From Siphlonurus alternatus (taxonomy: Eukaryota > Arthropoda > Insecta > Ephemeroptera > Siphlonuridae), in assembly GCA_949825025.1 (NCBI GenBank), contig OX463783.1, positions 10,947,628-11,011,627 of the forward strand: DNA of 64,000 nucleotides. The letters are read 5' to 3'. Every line of letters starts with the position of its first letter. Within the stretch, counting starts at the first letter, position 1. Below are positions 43,261-54,970 of this stretch, piece by piece. Under the pieces are notes generated by a model, which had not been told where the DNA came from, searched no databases, and worked only from the letters and a program-made list of their open reading frames with translations. The translations under genes were made by a program, and so were the position numbers.

Positions 43261-44787
43261 ACTATAATTAAAAAAACAAACATTTATGCATATTTTCCAT
43301 TTACTATTATTAGAGAGACAGTTTTCCATTTATCAACATTTATATTAAAACGGATAACAATTGAATTATTAGGTAATTCTGTCTTGTTTCTTTGTGACAA
43401 GTGGGGATAAAATTTTGCCTGGAAACAGAGAGGGGTTTGCTCTTCATTCACTGCCTTGCTATCTCTCCTCCTACGCTTTTAACATATACTAAAAACTTCA
43501 TGGATTTTCTTGTATTTAAGGTTCATTTTGATATACTTTATCATAGATATAAAGAAAAAATGTAAAATATACATAGTCTATATCCAGGGTGGTATTGATC
43601 ACAGAAATACTTAGAGCATGCGCACTTCTGCCTCGCAACACAAAATCTCGTGATGTTCTAACCTATAGTAAAAACTACTCGAAGTTAAAAACCGGAAGTA
43701 CATGGTTTTTTAGAAATTCTACAGTAATTTTTCAATTTCTAAATTCTGTATTTTTTAATTGATCCATGTTTTATATTAACTATAGCATTTAATTTTAATT
43801 TATAAACTAGAAATATAAAATAATATCATTTCCGGTTAGTTATTTTAAATTTAATTAAACTATATTTTATAAATATAAAGCTAGCGTGCTATACACTTTA
43901 CTTTTGATTATTGAATGAAAATTTTAGTATTGATTAAAGTTTGAAAATATATTTATTTATAATTTTTTCTCGTCTTTAAAAGTCTATATTTATTGATTTA
44001 AGGATATCTCAAGTTTTATTTTATAGGGGTTGTCAATTTTTCCGTCAAAGATAAAATTTTGCAGCTCTATGATGCAATATTGAGGCGATGTGCGCAACAA
44101 TTTTCCTGACCTAGACGGAAAATACTTGTTAATATTTCACTATGTACTTTAACATCGTAATAACAGCAAAATGGATAAAAACAAACGTCTGGACTTGTGT
44201 TATTTTAGTGAATCAGTGGACTTTATTGTTATTTCCATTATTTCCATTATTTTATAAAAAAAAATACTTGTTTTATTGAAAAATGTTATAAAAAAATTAT
44301 CAAAGATTGTAAATGAAATATTTATATATATTTTTTTCTTCACTGATAGCAGAGATCTCCATTTTCTTAAGGTCAAATATTTGACCAATATTTTCAGAGC
44401 TTTGTGGAGTCTTAACTTATGCGCTACACTAGCGTCACCACGCTCAGACCAAGCGAAGCTCTAAAACCTTTGTCAAATTTCTGACACGGAAGTCTCTATT
44501 AATGGTCTGTGTGATAACTTAATTTTTCAAACTATATCAGAACCCCGATATTGAATTTTTTGGCTATGCAGCATTGAAATAATGGATAAAATTTCATCAT
44601 CTTCAACATGTAAACAAACTATATAATTACAAAACTACAAAATGTTATACAAATGATGAGAAATTCGAATAGGTTTCATTGTGCAAGTCATTGTAACTAA
44701 AATACTATAAATATTAATTGAGATGCATCGTAAAAAGGTTGTACCTCGAACCTCGATTATGTTCCAGTAAAAAAAATAATAATATTT
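43261..44787. other. AT-rich spacer with two short regulatory-like motifs
   Basis: GCATGCGC (43616-43623, NRF1-like) and ACCGGAAGT (43691-43699, ETS-like) occur within 85 bases of each other. A further GC-richer patch at 44395-44465 has no clear motif. No coding sequence recognised. Confidence 0.5.
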
Positions 44788-44938
44788 GGTGTAATTCACG
44801 AAGAAGTTAGCCAGGTTTCTAACCACGTTTAGCTTAACCACGTTTAACTAGGGTGTTTAGCACGTAAAACAGGTATAGTTAAACGTGGTTAAGCTAAACG
44901 TGGTTAAAAAGCTGGCTAACTTTTTCGTGAATCACACC
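44788..44938. mobile_element. MITE of the 'gattcacgaag' family, best copy 2
   Basis: 151-bp palindrome with ends 'ggtgtaattcacgaag' and complement. Arms 'gttagccaggtttctaac', 'cacgtttagcttaaccacg' and inverted 'agttaaacgtggttaagct'. Loop 'tttagcacgtaaaacagg' matches the 41.88 kb copy. Confidence 0.85.
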
Positions 44939-46320
44939 CATTATGTCACAATAAGCTATAACATATAGTATAAATATATCACTCTATGGCTATAATATGT
45001 AATGTATGGTATTTATTTATATTAATTTATTAAGATGTCAATACTTTCAAACATAAAAAAATATTCGCTCTGATGTCTGTGATTCAACTCATAATTTCCT
45101 TCTTTTTCCATTAACCACACTTGAATGTGCCACCACATTTTTTTTTTTATACAAAACTTCCTCAGAAATGGTCAAAGCCAAGAAGTACAAAAAGACAAAA
45201 GTGGTGACGTCATTATTTTTTGTGTCACTCAACACTTTTTATAATTGTAAGTAACTTTTAAAAGTGTTGGTAACAAAAAATTATAAGATAACCCTTATCA
45301 CTGTAATAGTCATCATTCACGCCTTCAGTTGTATACTTTTCTCAATGCAAAGTTCCCCAGAATATATAGTCAAAAGTGGACCTATTGTAGGAGGCAATAG
45401 AGTAAATTTAGTTTTGAATGAACTTACGTCTTTAAGTTTAAATACATGCGTACAGGAAATTAAGAAATTACAAATTTTCTGCAATTTTTGTGTGTAAGAC
45501 TGTAGTAAGTCAAGCATGGTAATACAATTATTTTAGTAATTATAGTGAAAATTGCTACCGAGAATTTGTTATTAACAAAAAAAGCCCTATTTTTGTTTAT
45601 AAAAATGACTACTTCGAAAAGTATTTATTTTTATTGTTGCAACAGATAAAGTAATGCCACTTCTGTGAAATATTAAAAAATGTATGAAAACATTATAAAC
45701 TGCAGTTTTTATTGAGTTAAAAACTAAAATTTTTAATATTATAGCTTTACCAAATAATTGAAATATATTTAATTACCTTAAAAATTAAGCTGCGTACTGG
45801 ACATGTATAAAATGATTAAAATATTTTACCATACCATCTCTGTAAAGAGGTTTCAATGACTGATTATTGAATATACTCTATTTGTCAATTTACGAAATTT
45901 ACGTATGAGAATCAGCATTTTTTAATGTTTTTATAAATTTATATATATAGTCTGTTTGAACCTGAAAAATTAAAAAGTGAAATTTCACAAAAATTTTATA
46001 GTTACAATAATTTTATACAGATAAAACTATACTGAGAAAAATGTAATATTAATCATAAATTAACCCCATAATAGCATTTATAGTATAATGCAAGGGTGTA
46101 AAAATTGCAATACATTTTGTCTATATATATTTTTTTAGTATATATGAAATAATGATGATGAACTTATCGACAAGTCTTAATAATGATCTCCAATTAAATT
46201 TTAATCTGAAGGATAAACATTTAATTAAATTTTGTTAATGATCCAAATTTTTTATATAATTTTTTTAAAGCTGGTCATGGTAACTTATGGCAAATAAAAC
46301 CTCCATATATAAAAAAAGTT
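44939..46320. other. AT-rich spacer
   Basis: TGACGTCA at 45205-45212, followed by a small inverted repeat ('caacacttttt...aaaagtgttgg', about 45228-45270). Otherwise nothing. Confidence 0.55.
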
Positions 46321-46324
46321 AAGT

Positions 46325-46470
46325 CGCGTGTCATATAACCAATCAGGATTGAGTATATTTTCTTGTCTTATATAGTTGGTGTCAATAAGGTTATCGTGAC
46401 CGTGAGTTTAAGTTTTGTATGAAGGACTTTACTGTATGCATATTGACCGCCATTTAAATGACATTCAGTA
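46325..46470 (+). promoter_or_regulatory. CCAAT plus TATA patch
   Basis: CCAATCA at 46339-46345 and TATATAG at 46369-46375, followed at about 46450 by 'ccgccattt', a YY1-like word. The segment 'gtatgaaggactttactgt' (46417-46435) is the reverse complement of a word at 35.33 kb, so part of this patch is a dispersed repeat. Confidence 0.2.
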
Positions 46471-48380
46471 AAGAAGACATTTGTATGAAAATTTTCATCA
46501 TCTTCAGCTTAAGATTGCGTAATTGCTCTCTTTCGCTTCATCTAGATTAGTCTTCACTGCCATTGAGATTAAATTATTATTAAAATTTCTTAACTTAAAC
46601 TCCAAAGGAAATAGCAAGTTCTTTTATATAATTGAATTGTTGAACTTTGAAATTATCTTTTAAACATTTTAATCAAGTATTAAAATCAATCTATATAATG
46701 ATCTTTACAAAATTAAAGGAACAAAATTAAATTGATAATAACATGCCATATAATATGCTTACTGTATAACATTTTAATAAGGAAAAAAATAAGTAAATTA
46801 AACGAAATGATAATGTACTATTTCCAATAAATTTATTTATATTATGATAATTTTTATGGAAGTGCGCAATAAGTATTTAAAAACATTTCACAATTTAAAG
46901 GCCTTTGTTTATTTTATTTAATTAGTTATTATTTATTTTATAATTTAATGTTATTATTTAATAAAATTTTACTGTTGTTTATACCGGAACATCCATGTTT
47001 ATATTAAAATATCAATTAATAAACTTACTTATCAAAAAGTTCTACTGATTTGTTTATAAAATTTTTAAAAAACAAGACTAACAATTAAAAATTGCATTGC
47101 AATTTACTAAGATGGCGCAATTGCGCAAGCCAGGAAAACCGCAGTGAAAATGTTGAGCAATACCAAATTTTAAACTTCTGCTTTTCCTGGTTCTACAATC
47201 CGGTTATAACAGTATTGTATTATTAACAATGCCATTCCTTATAAATAATAATAATAATTTATGCATGATATGCAAGGTTTTAAGTCATACCATTAAAATT
47301 AATAATATGTTAATTTTATATAAACGAGGTCTTCTTGCTATATTAAGATGTAACTAATTATATTGTTTACATTGAAAATTATTGTTTTCAGATGAACACA
47401 ATGTTTATAATGTACTGTATTACCAGGGTATGTGTAGGCTATACATACCCTGGTGTACTACAGTGTTTCTTCAATGCAAGCTAGGTGAAAAATTGCATAC
47501 ATAAATTGATGACTAGGATTTTATTGTTAAAGTTTTAATACCATTCAGTTTGTTCGTCAATGCTAATAAAATAAAATGTATATATTTTTTCTATTAAAAA
47601 TATTAACAATTAGGTAATAATATAATTTGATGTAAATGTATAGATTGAATTATCATAATAAAAAGAAAATATTTATTGAAAAAACTACCTAATAAAGTTT
47701 CTTAAAAATATTATATTATTTTTTTACAGCATATATCTTTCATTGGTAGTAAAATTCTTATAATTAAGAACAAAAATAGTGAAGTACGAATAAAAATTCG
47801 TACTTTTATTGGGTCTTTAATTTTTTCTTTCATTATATTTTTATTATTTTAATTCAACATTTTAACCTTAGTAAAAATAAAAGTTAGTCTGTAGAAATGT
47901 ACTATAATAAAATTGTAAGTATATAAAATTTTCATTGTATAATATTTATGAATCAGGAAGAATGTATAAAAAAAAAAAAAAGTAAAGTAAATGCACAACA
48001 CAAATCAGAAGAATAATAATATATACTTTACACGGTTAATGCATTTTATTATACTTTACACTTAAATGTTTCATGACTTGGTACTAAACTAATGGAGGTG
48101 ATAAATATTGTAGAAAAAAAAAAGTAAATTCAAAGAATGTAACAATTAAAATATAAAGGTATCATAAATAAAAAAGGGTAGCTTTTATAAATATAAATCA
48201 AATTCTCTAGTATGAAATGTAATGGTGAACTATATTAAAAAATATTATAAATGATAAGGTATATAATATTAAATTTTATTTTGTGAAAATGTGTTTTAAA
48301 ATCTCATGGGTACCGTATCATCTCTCTATGTTGATAGTTACTAACAGGCCAGTAGAATCACACACGTGACAATACCATTA
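46471..48380. other. AT-rich spacer
   Basis: At 47109-47126 a YY1-like AAGATGGCG overlaps the perfect palindrome GCGCAATTGCGC. Otherwise AT-rich without genes apart from the hairpin at 47.42 kb. Confidence 0.55.
47422..47454. repeat. 33-bp hairpin 'accagggtatgt...acataccctggt'
   Basis: A perfect 12-bp stem with a 9-base loop. Shares the 15-mer 'accagggtatgtgta' with 33530-33544. Confidence 0.65.
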
Positions 48381-48384
48381 AGTC

Positions 48385-48905
48385 TTGCATCGATTTTACC
48401 TTTCAGTCATCTTCTCTGTCTTTCTTTCCCTTTCACTCAATTTTAACTCTTTACTTGACTCTGTTTTACTACAGTCTCTCTCTCTCTCTTCCTTTTTTTC
48501 CCTTGCTTTCTTCTTTTACATTTCCATTTTTCACCTTTTCTCTCTCTCTCTCTCCCTCTCTTTACCCACTCACAACGTTTTTGCTCAGTGTCACCTCTCT
48601 CCCTCCCTCTCTCTTTCCTCTTACTCTCTCTCTCTCTCTCTCTCTCCCTCCCTCCCTCCCTCCCTTCCTCTCTCTCCACCCACTCACAACGTTTTTTTCT
48701 CGGTGTCACCTCTCTCACTCTTTTTCCATCCCTCCCTCTCCCTCTCTCTTTTCCTTCCTCTCTCTCCCTCTATCCACCCACTCACAACGTTTTTTTTCTC
48801 TGTGTCACCTTTCTCCCTCTCTCTCCACCTACTTACAACGTTTTTGCTCGGTGTCACTTCTCTCTTTCTCTCGCCTGATACATTTTTGCTACTGCGCTCT
48901 ACTCT
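48385..48905. repeat. Long pyrimidine tract with a degenerate minisatellite
   Basis: The plus strand is almost entirely C and T over about 500 bp, mainly (CT)n and (CCCT)n. Interrupting it are four copies of a 'actcacaacgtttttgctc', 'ggtgtcacctctctc' word at about 48566, 48682, 48781 and 48833. The apparent frames (176 codons plus, 108 minus) are SLSLS or RERE low complexity and are not genes. Mirror-symmetric pyrimidine tracts can form triplex DNA. Confidence 0.85.
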
Positions 48906-49130
48906 AAAAGTGTAAAACGTAGAGTTGCGAGGATCGGGGTGAACTTGTGTGGGGGCGTAAAGAGGGAGGGAGGGGGTTAGAGATGAGAGTGGATGTCGTT
49001 TCCATAGCAACCATTGAGCAGTGTAGCTGGGATACGTTCACTGACTGCAAGCCCCTGGATGCCTCCCTCCCTCCCACCCCACCTTCTACATCACTATATA
49101 CTCGTTGTGTGTTGCTAGGCAAGCAAAAAT
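48906..49130. promoter_or_regulatory. GC-richer islet with X-box (RFX-like) motifs
   Basis: GTTTCCATAGCAAC at 48998-49011 fits the RFX X-box consensus (GTNRCC-N-RGYAAC) apart from one position. GTTGCTAGGCAAG at 49111-49123 is a second near match. The islet directly follows the CT tract, as the 29.1-29.5 kb islet adjoins the GA tract. No TATA and no recognised coding frame. Possible promoter. Confidence 0.35.
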
Positions 49131-50355
49131 ATATAAAACAAAAAATATATATCTCAAGTTCTTTTTACTTGTGAGTTTGCGCAAAAAAAAAACTCTCACA
49201 ACTTCTTTTTTTTTTATCAATGCTGATAGATATATAAGGTAAGGTAGATTTTTTTATTTATTATCATATTACAAATAGTGATGTAATCTTTTTAAAATGT
49301 TATAGTACTGAGTAATTTTTTATCTGTTAAGATGAATTAAAGTTAAGTGCAATATTTTAACATTGTGTCAACAATTGTCTTGTAATTATTCACTCACGAA
49401 TGAATGTATTCAATGACAGTCATGAGATCTTGATAAATAATAAACCTTTGTTCTTGTCGAAGTGACGAATTAATTACTTTGCACTTACTTACATTGATGC
49501 AATGACATATTAATTACTATAATAAGAGTTTCAAAGTTGTAATTATTTTCTACAATGTTGATTTTCTTTCTACCTCTATATTAATTAAAACAGTCATTGC
49601 ATAATTATTTTCATGCTAAAATAATTATTAATGTGAATGAGATTTTGGGAATAAAAATGATAATAAAGAAATATATAAGTAAAGGTCATTTTCTAATCTT
49701 ATTACACTGTAATAAGATTATTACACTGGTAATAGCCAGTAATGATTTTTTTATAATTCTTTATTTTAACAGCAATTTTACTGAAATTTCAATAATATAT
49801 TGGAAAAAATACTAATGCATAATACTTATAATATCACCGTGATAGAGTGAAATAGGCTTATGTTGGTAATCAGAACGTAAAAGGGCGTATGTCCAATATT
49901 TATTTAAAAGAACAGAAATTCGACCTTATGAATTTAAAGGTTACTTTTCTATTCTGTTACCATCAAACATGCATCCAAAATATCGCCAAAACGACGATAG
50001 ATTTATTCCAAAGTACAGTGTCAGTCAAAATTAATGAGACAGCACGTACTTAATCACTCTAACTCTTCATGACTCTGTACCGAAGATAGTTTTAAAAGTG
50101 TCTTCTTGTTTACATCGTATCGGCAATGACGTGTATTGAATTTGTGAAGTGAAGGTCAGTCGATGTTGCTTCTCTTCAATCACTCATACTTTGATACCAA
50201 ACGTCTTTTATGACGTCACCCATAAGGACTGTACATAGATACTTTTTAAAGTCCCTTCGGTACAGATACAAAAAATTGAAATAACTTCAGTACTTTTGCA
50301 TCGTTACTTTTCATTCAGCTGCATGTGTTATCAATATTATCAACTTTTCAATTAA
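49131..50355. other. AT-rich spacer
   Basis: TGACGTCA at 50211-50218 inside a slightly GC-richer patch (50030-50290) with 'ctgtaccgaaga' and 'cttcggtacag' words that are inverted to each other. No gene. Confidence 0.5.
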
Positions 50356-50657
50356 GCACACACTAAAATTTTAGATGCTGAATTGGTTTCAGTACTTTAT
50401 GTCAGTACAAAATTGTTCCAATTTTGTCTTACATCTAGCACTTTTGACTTTTGACAAAAGCCAAGAACAAATTTGGTACTGAAAAAAGAGTCAATTTTTG
50501 GTACTTTTTTTTACTCTCTTTTTTTTTCAGTACTAAATTTGTAATTGGATTAAGTGTTTTATAGGTCAAAAAAGTACTGGATGCAATAGGAAATTGGAGC
50601 AATTTTGTACTGGCATAAAGTACTGAAACCAATTCAGCATCTAAAATTTAAGTGTGC
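50356..50657. mobile_element. Palindromic MITE, 'gcacacactaaaatttta' ends
   Basis: 302-bp foldback. Left 'gcacacactaaaattttaga', 'tgctgaattggtttcagtac', 'tttatgtcagtacaaaattg'; the right arm mirrors these. The inner arms carry 'gtactgaaaaaa' and 'ttttttcagtac', so the word 'agtac' occurs many times. Apparent frames across it (65 codons minus, 99 plus) are artefacts. Confidence 0.8.
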
Positions 50658-50814
50658 AGCAGCTATGCGGGGCAATGTAATTATAAAAAAAAAATATATT
50701 AAAAAAATGTTGTCAACATGTAAAGAGCGTCTTTGTGAACATATTTTCCTCGCATCCCAGCACAGAGCTACCTGTATGACATTTCACTCTGGCGTATACT
50801 TCACAACTTTCGCA

Positions 50815-51245
50815 TCAGCAACTCTCTTTACCAACAGTGAGGAGGAGGAAGAGAGGAGCTTTGCTAGAAGTGAAAAAGAAGGAGAAAAAGAAGCAGAGGC
50901 GTAGTCTTTTTATATACATGTAAGAGTATATAAGGTTCAATATTATATATTTAAAAACAGTAGTTTTAAATAATGATAATAAAATATTTCCATAGAAAAA
51001 TTTTACCGCATATAAAATCGATTTATATTATAAAAAAAAATGTCATTTATAAATGTTAATAAGGTTTATAATTTTATGTTATTAATATATAAAAATGAAC
51101 CTTATTATCAAAGAGCTTGTCTGGTAGCTTGGAACGACCTTGACCTCCCTATAGCAACCAACGGTGAGAGAGAAAGAGAGAAGGAGAAGCAGAGCTGTAG
51201 TAGAGAGGGACCGTATTACTACCATACTACCAAACTACGAGAGCT
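50815..51245. promoter_or_regulatory. Purine-rich patches with an X-box half-site
   Basis: Purine-rich runs at 50838-50895 and 51170-51215 flank AT-rich DNA. 'cctatagcaacc' at 51148-51159 resembles an X-box half and immediately precedes the second purine run, repeating the arrangement seen at 29.1 and 48.9 kb. A 99-codon frame (50605-50904) and a 91-codon frame (51040-51315) cross the patches but are not recognised. Confidence 0.25.
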
Positions 51246-52486
51246 CTTCTCACACGACCTTCCTCGCTCTATTGATCTTGTAATTTTGTTATTGTTATTA
51301 TTATGTAACTGCTAGTTATTAACTATAACCGACATTATGTTCTGCATGCAACTTTTAGGAAGTTATTTATTTATTTTTTTTTCATTGAAAACTGACAGTT
51401 GCTAAGAGAGAATTCAATAGTATTGTATTATACCGACAATTCTGACTGAAGTTTTTATGGTTCCCCTAGTCACAACTAGACAAATACTTGGATGGATTAT
51501 TCGAGCAGGGCGTTCTGGAACCATAAAACGTACATTCTATAGAGGGTTTGGATAAAAATTATTATTAAACTTTAATTGACGTCACAGGCATGAAAATTGA
51601 CTTATCTTTTACATTTGTTTAATTAATTGATTATTTGAACAGGAAATATATATCCCATCAGTTACAGTAATGGAATATTCATGGATTTGTTTAATATTGC
51701 GAAACCTGAATTTTACTTACAATCAATTTGCAGTCTCATTAAAATATTTTTATATAAAATTTTGATTCTATAAAAGTAAATAATACAAATGATATAACCA
51801 TGCTATTGGGTTAAGGTTACTTTCAGAGCAGATTTATATCACATGGTAAATAATGTGATTGATATTAAAACAGTAATCTTTATTCGATTGACTGATTCAT
51901 CTTATTGGATTATATTTTCAAATCATAATAGTTTTGTTTGTTTGATATATTAAAGAGCTAATGTCAAAATATAAAAGCAATCATAAAACAATAAATATTT
52001 TATTGTATATATATATTTTTTATGTACATCGATCAAAAAAAAGATAAAAAAAATATCAAAAAGTTATTATATATTGGGGTAGTATAGCTATGAATATAAA
52101 ATATGTGGTTATACCTTTTTCGTAGAAATAAAATATTGTTGTATATTTCTACATGATATTTGAATGAAAATAAAATATATTATGACTTTCTGTGGAAGTA
52201 ATAGATTTATTATTATAAAATACAAATCAAAAATATTATAATAAATATAAATATCATGTATGCGATATCGCATGCATGTGCTGTCAATCTTGCTACAATT
52301 TTATTTATTTATATATTTAATGTAAGTACATGTAGTTTTTATTGTTACAATTGTATTACACATTTAAAAGTATATTGTTATACATTTTTTATAACACAGG
52401 TTATGCTAGTATTGAGATATTTTAATTACAAAGCCATTCAATCAATTGCACATTTTATACTTCTTTTATTTTGTTACTTTTTTTTA
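51246..52486. other. AT-rich spacer
   Basis: A small inverted repeat 'tttttatggttcc...ggaaccataaaac' spans about 51453-51530. TGACGTCA at 51577-51584 lies in a word shared with 25.63 kb. Nothing else. Confidence 0.55.
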
Positions 52487-52870
52487 ATCAAACCCTTATA
52501 TATATTGGGTAATTCTACTTAATAATAATTATACATACTACTCGTACTTAAAAACCCCGAAACTTCCGAAACCCTAAATTGAGCGTTTCGCGGGCTCTTC
52601 TGGAATGGGGACAGCCACGACCTTGAAAACCATCCCGGCATTTGCCTGCGACTGAGGGAAACGTGGAAACCTCAGCCAGGATGGACGTTACAGCTTTTGT
52701 AAATTAATCGGAAGTGCAATGGTCCAAACCCAGGGGAACCACGTAATGAAAAAGCGCAACGATTTACCCCTGGGTGGCCAACGTGGTTTTTGTTGAAAAT
52801 GGTCACTCATCTAACTATTAACCACGCTCGGCGTTGCTTGACTTCGGTGATCTGACGAGACCCGGTCAAG
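52487..52870 (-). mobile_element. 5S rRNA-headed SINE, copy 2 (5' truncated)
   Basis: Same order as copy 1. The 5S-like head ends at 'cccggtcaag', so about 20 bp of the 5' end are missing. Box C and box A equivalents are kept ('actattaaccacgctcggc' and 'gcttgacttcggtgatctg' on the plus strand). The tail 'aatcaaacccttatatatat' is longer than in the other copies. The most diverged of the three. Confidence 0.8.
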
Positions 52871-54795
52871 AGATAAAGTATTGCCATTTTCTAATGAAAA
52901 GATTGCATATAAAATTTTATGAATAGGATTAAAAATATTTTTGAATTAAAAATTCATTTATATATTTAACATTACATGCAGTATTATGACAATGGAGTAA
53001 GGCGCTTTCTTCTTCTTGCCTAATGAACTGATATACTCAATTTACCGTTACTATAATTAGACATATCCTGGTTTATACGTCTGCTTAGCTGGTGTATATT
53101 TTTGGGAAAATCCAATGATGTAACGATATTCATAAATACATCACATTTGCTATTATAAAAAAAAAGAAGTGAGAAAAAAAAAAAAAAACTCCTTTTTGTT
53201 CCACTGCCACTGATGATGAGAGAAAAAGGTGTTTTGGCGAAATGTCAAAAATTGTATTCAATGTATGTTTAAAAAAACACTTGATATATTTTAACAATAT
53301 TATAACACCACCGGAATTTACAAAATAAATCATAATTTTTAGCTTCCGTGTACTTATTTTATAAATATAAAACATTACAAAGAAGACCCTTTAACAATTT
53401 AAACAATTTCAAATCTTAAATTCTTACATTTCTAGCTACTTCCTAGGAATAATTTTGTAAAAATGAAAGTGTAGTATAGAAACTGATTCGAGTGAGTTGT
53501 TTTGTCGAAGTTCGTGTGTTGTGTGAGACGGCTAAAAATAGTTTTTCATAGTAATGATTATTTCTTTTCTCCCGAGCGACGACTACGACTTGGTAAGGTT
53601 GTGTACGTACACGACATGTATGTAGTAAGTACTTATCATTACTTACTTATATACACCAGTCATGCGTTGTAAAATAATCTGACTTGCATAAACATTATAT
53701 TACTTGTACAGTACATGTATATAAATATTTGTTTTAAACATGAAATTTTAATTTCTCATATAAAATATCTATATGACAATAAAGCTGTGCAATTATTTTA
53801 GGCTTTAATACTGCTTTGTCATGTTTTTTTAAGGGAAATAATTAAGGAGATTTCGTATAAAAAAAAGCAGAAAAAAAAACGATTAAAATGCAAAAAACTA
53901 TCTACAATTTTAAAACATTTTTAGCATATTTTATAATCATAAATCATAACTAATGTTCATAGTAATTATACAAATCAAGGAAAATTTTGATAGCATGCCA
54001 GAAATTTAAACTATTTACAAAAAAAAAAAAATATCAAAACTAAAAATAGAAATACTAACAATGTATTTTTTATATAGACTAAAATTGACCCATTTATAAC
54101 CCCTCCTAACTCACTCAATCATTTTCAGTTTACAATCACGTGTTCAAGTTATAAATAATAAAGTAGTATTACATTAAAGACTCATGCACGTGTCATTCAA
54201 AACAGCTACAATCCGTGTCATAATTATATACACATCTGTTGTGAAGGATAAACATTAGGTTGTCAATCAAAATAATATTATCAACATCAAAATAATGTGA
54301 ATGAAATTATCGTAGTGGCATTAAAAAGAGACCAGTCCATTCATAAACACATAATAAAAAGTCATAACTCCATTGAATGAGTACAGAAATTCGTATATTA
54401 TAATCATATTTATTAGAATAATTAATTAAACAATTTTGTAATAGCAAATTAATATACCTGATCTAAAAATGACATTAGGCAATACTTTGTATAAATCCAG
54501 ATCAATATTTAGTTCTATTTTGGAAAAAGTATATATTATTATTTTTTTTTTATTATTATTTTTTTTTTTAGAAATCCATATTATATTATATCCAAAGATT
54601 CCAAAGCTATTGATGTTATCCAATGTTATCCATCCATATGAACATATTCTCTTTTACCATGCACGACAGTAGTTTTGTAAAAAAAAAAAAAAAAATTCCC
54701 ATTTGGATAGATATTAATAATATAATTATTTTATTACGAATAGTACTGTATAATATGATCAACAAGCTTATAATATATGCGTGGCGTACTATTAT
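52871..54795. other. AT-rich spacer
   Basis: A moderately GC-richer patch at 53480-53640 contains 'cgacttggtaaggttgtg', a good splice-donor-like word, and the palindromic 'gtgtacgtacac'. Without coding sequence or acceptor it is not called an exon. Poly-A at about 54679-54693. Confidence 0.5.
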
Positions 54796-54814
54796 TTTTT
54801 TTTCTGTCTGGTAA

Positions 54815-54970
54815 CATAGGGGAAGGAAGGTCGTATGACGTCATCACACGACTGGCGAGACAATACAGTAGCGGCGTGTACGGTCCGTATTATCGATAAT
54901 ATCCCCGTCTGCCGCCGCCGAGTTAGTAAAAAGCTAAAGCGTTATAAGCTTTCCATATCAAACTATACAC
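54815..54970. promoter_or_regulatory. GC-richer islet with CRE and 'ttatcgataa'
   Basis: TGACGTCA at 54836-54843, 'ttatcgataa' at 54890-54899 (close to the DREF site TATCGATA) and 'gtctgccgccgccgag'. The composition change is sharp at both edges. Promoter-like, but no TATA or recognised frame; a 62-codon frame (54835-55023) crosses it. Confidence 0.3.

Noticed and set aside
48385..49010. Frames of 91-176 codons on both strands of the pyrimidine tract
   Set aside because: Low-complexity artefacts; several overlap in different frames of the same repeat.
51480..51500. 5S box C-like 'tacttggatgg' near 51.49 kb
   Set aside because: No other 5S or SINE sequence surrounds it; a chance match.
53480..53640. 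First exon ending in a splice donor ('cttggtaagg')
   Set aside because: Only the donor-like word supports it; no promoter, acceptor or frame.
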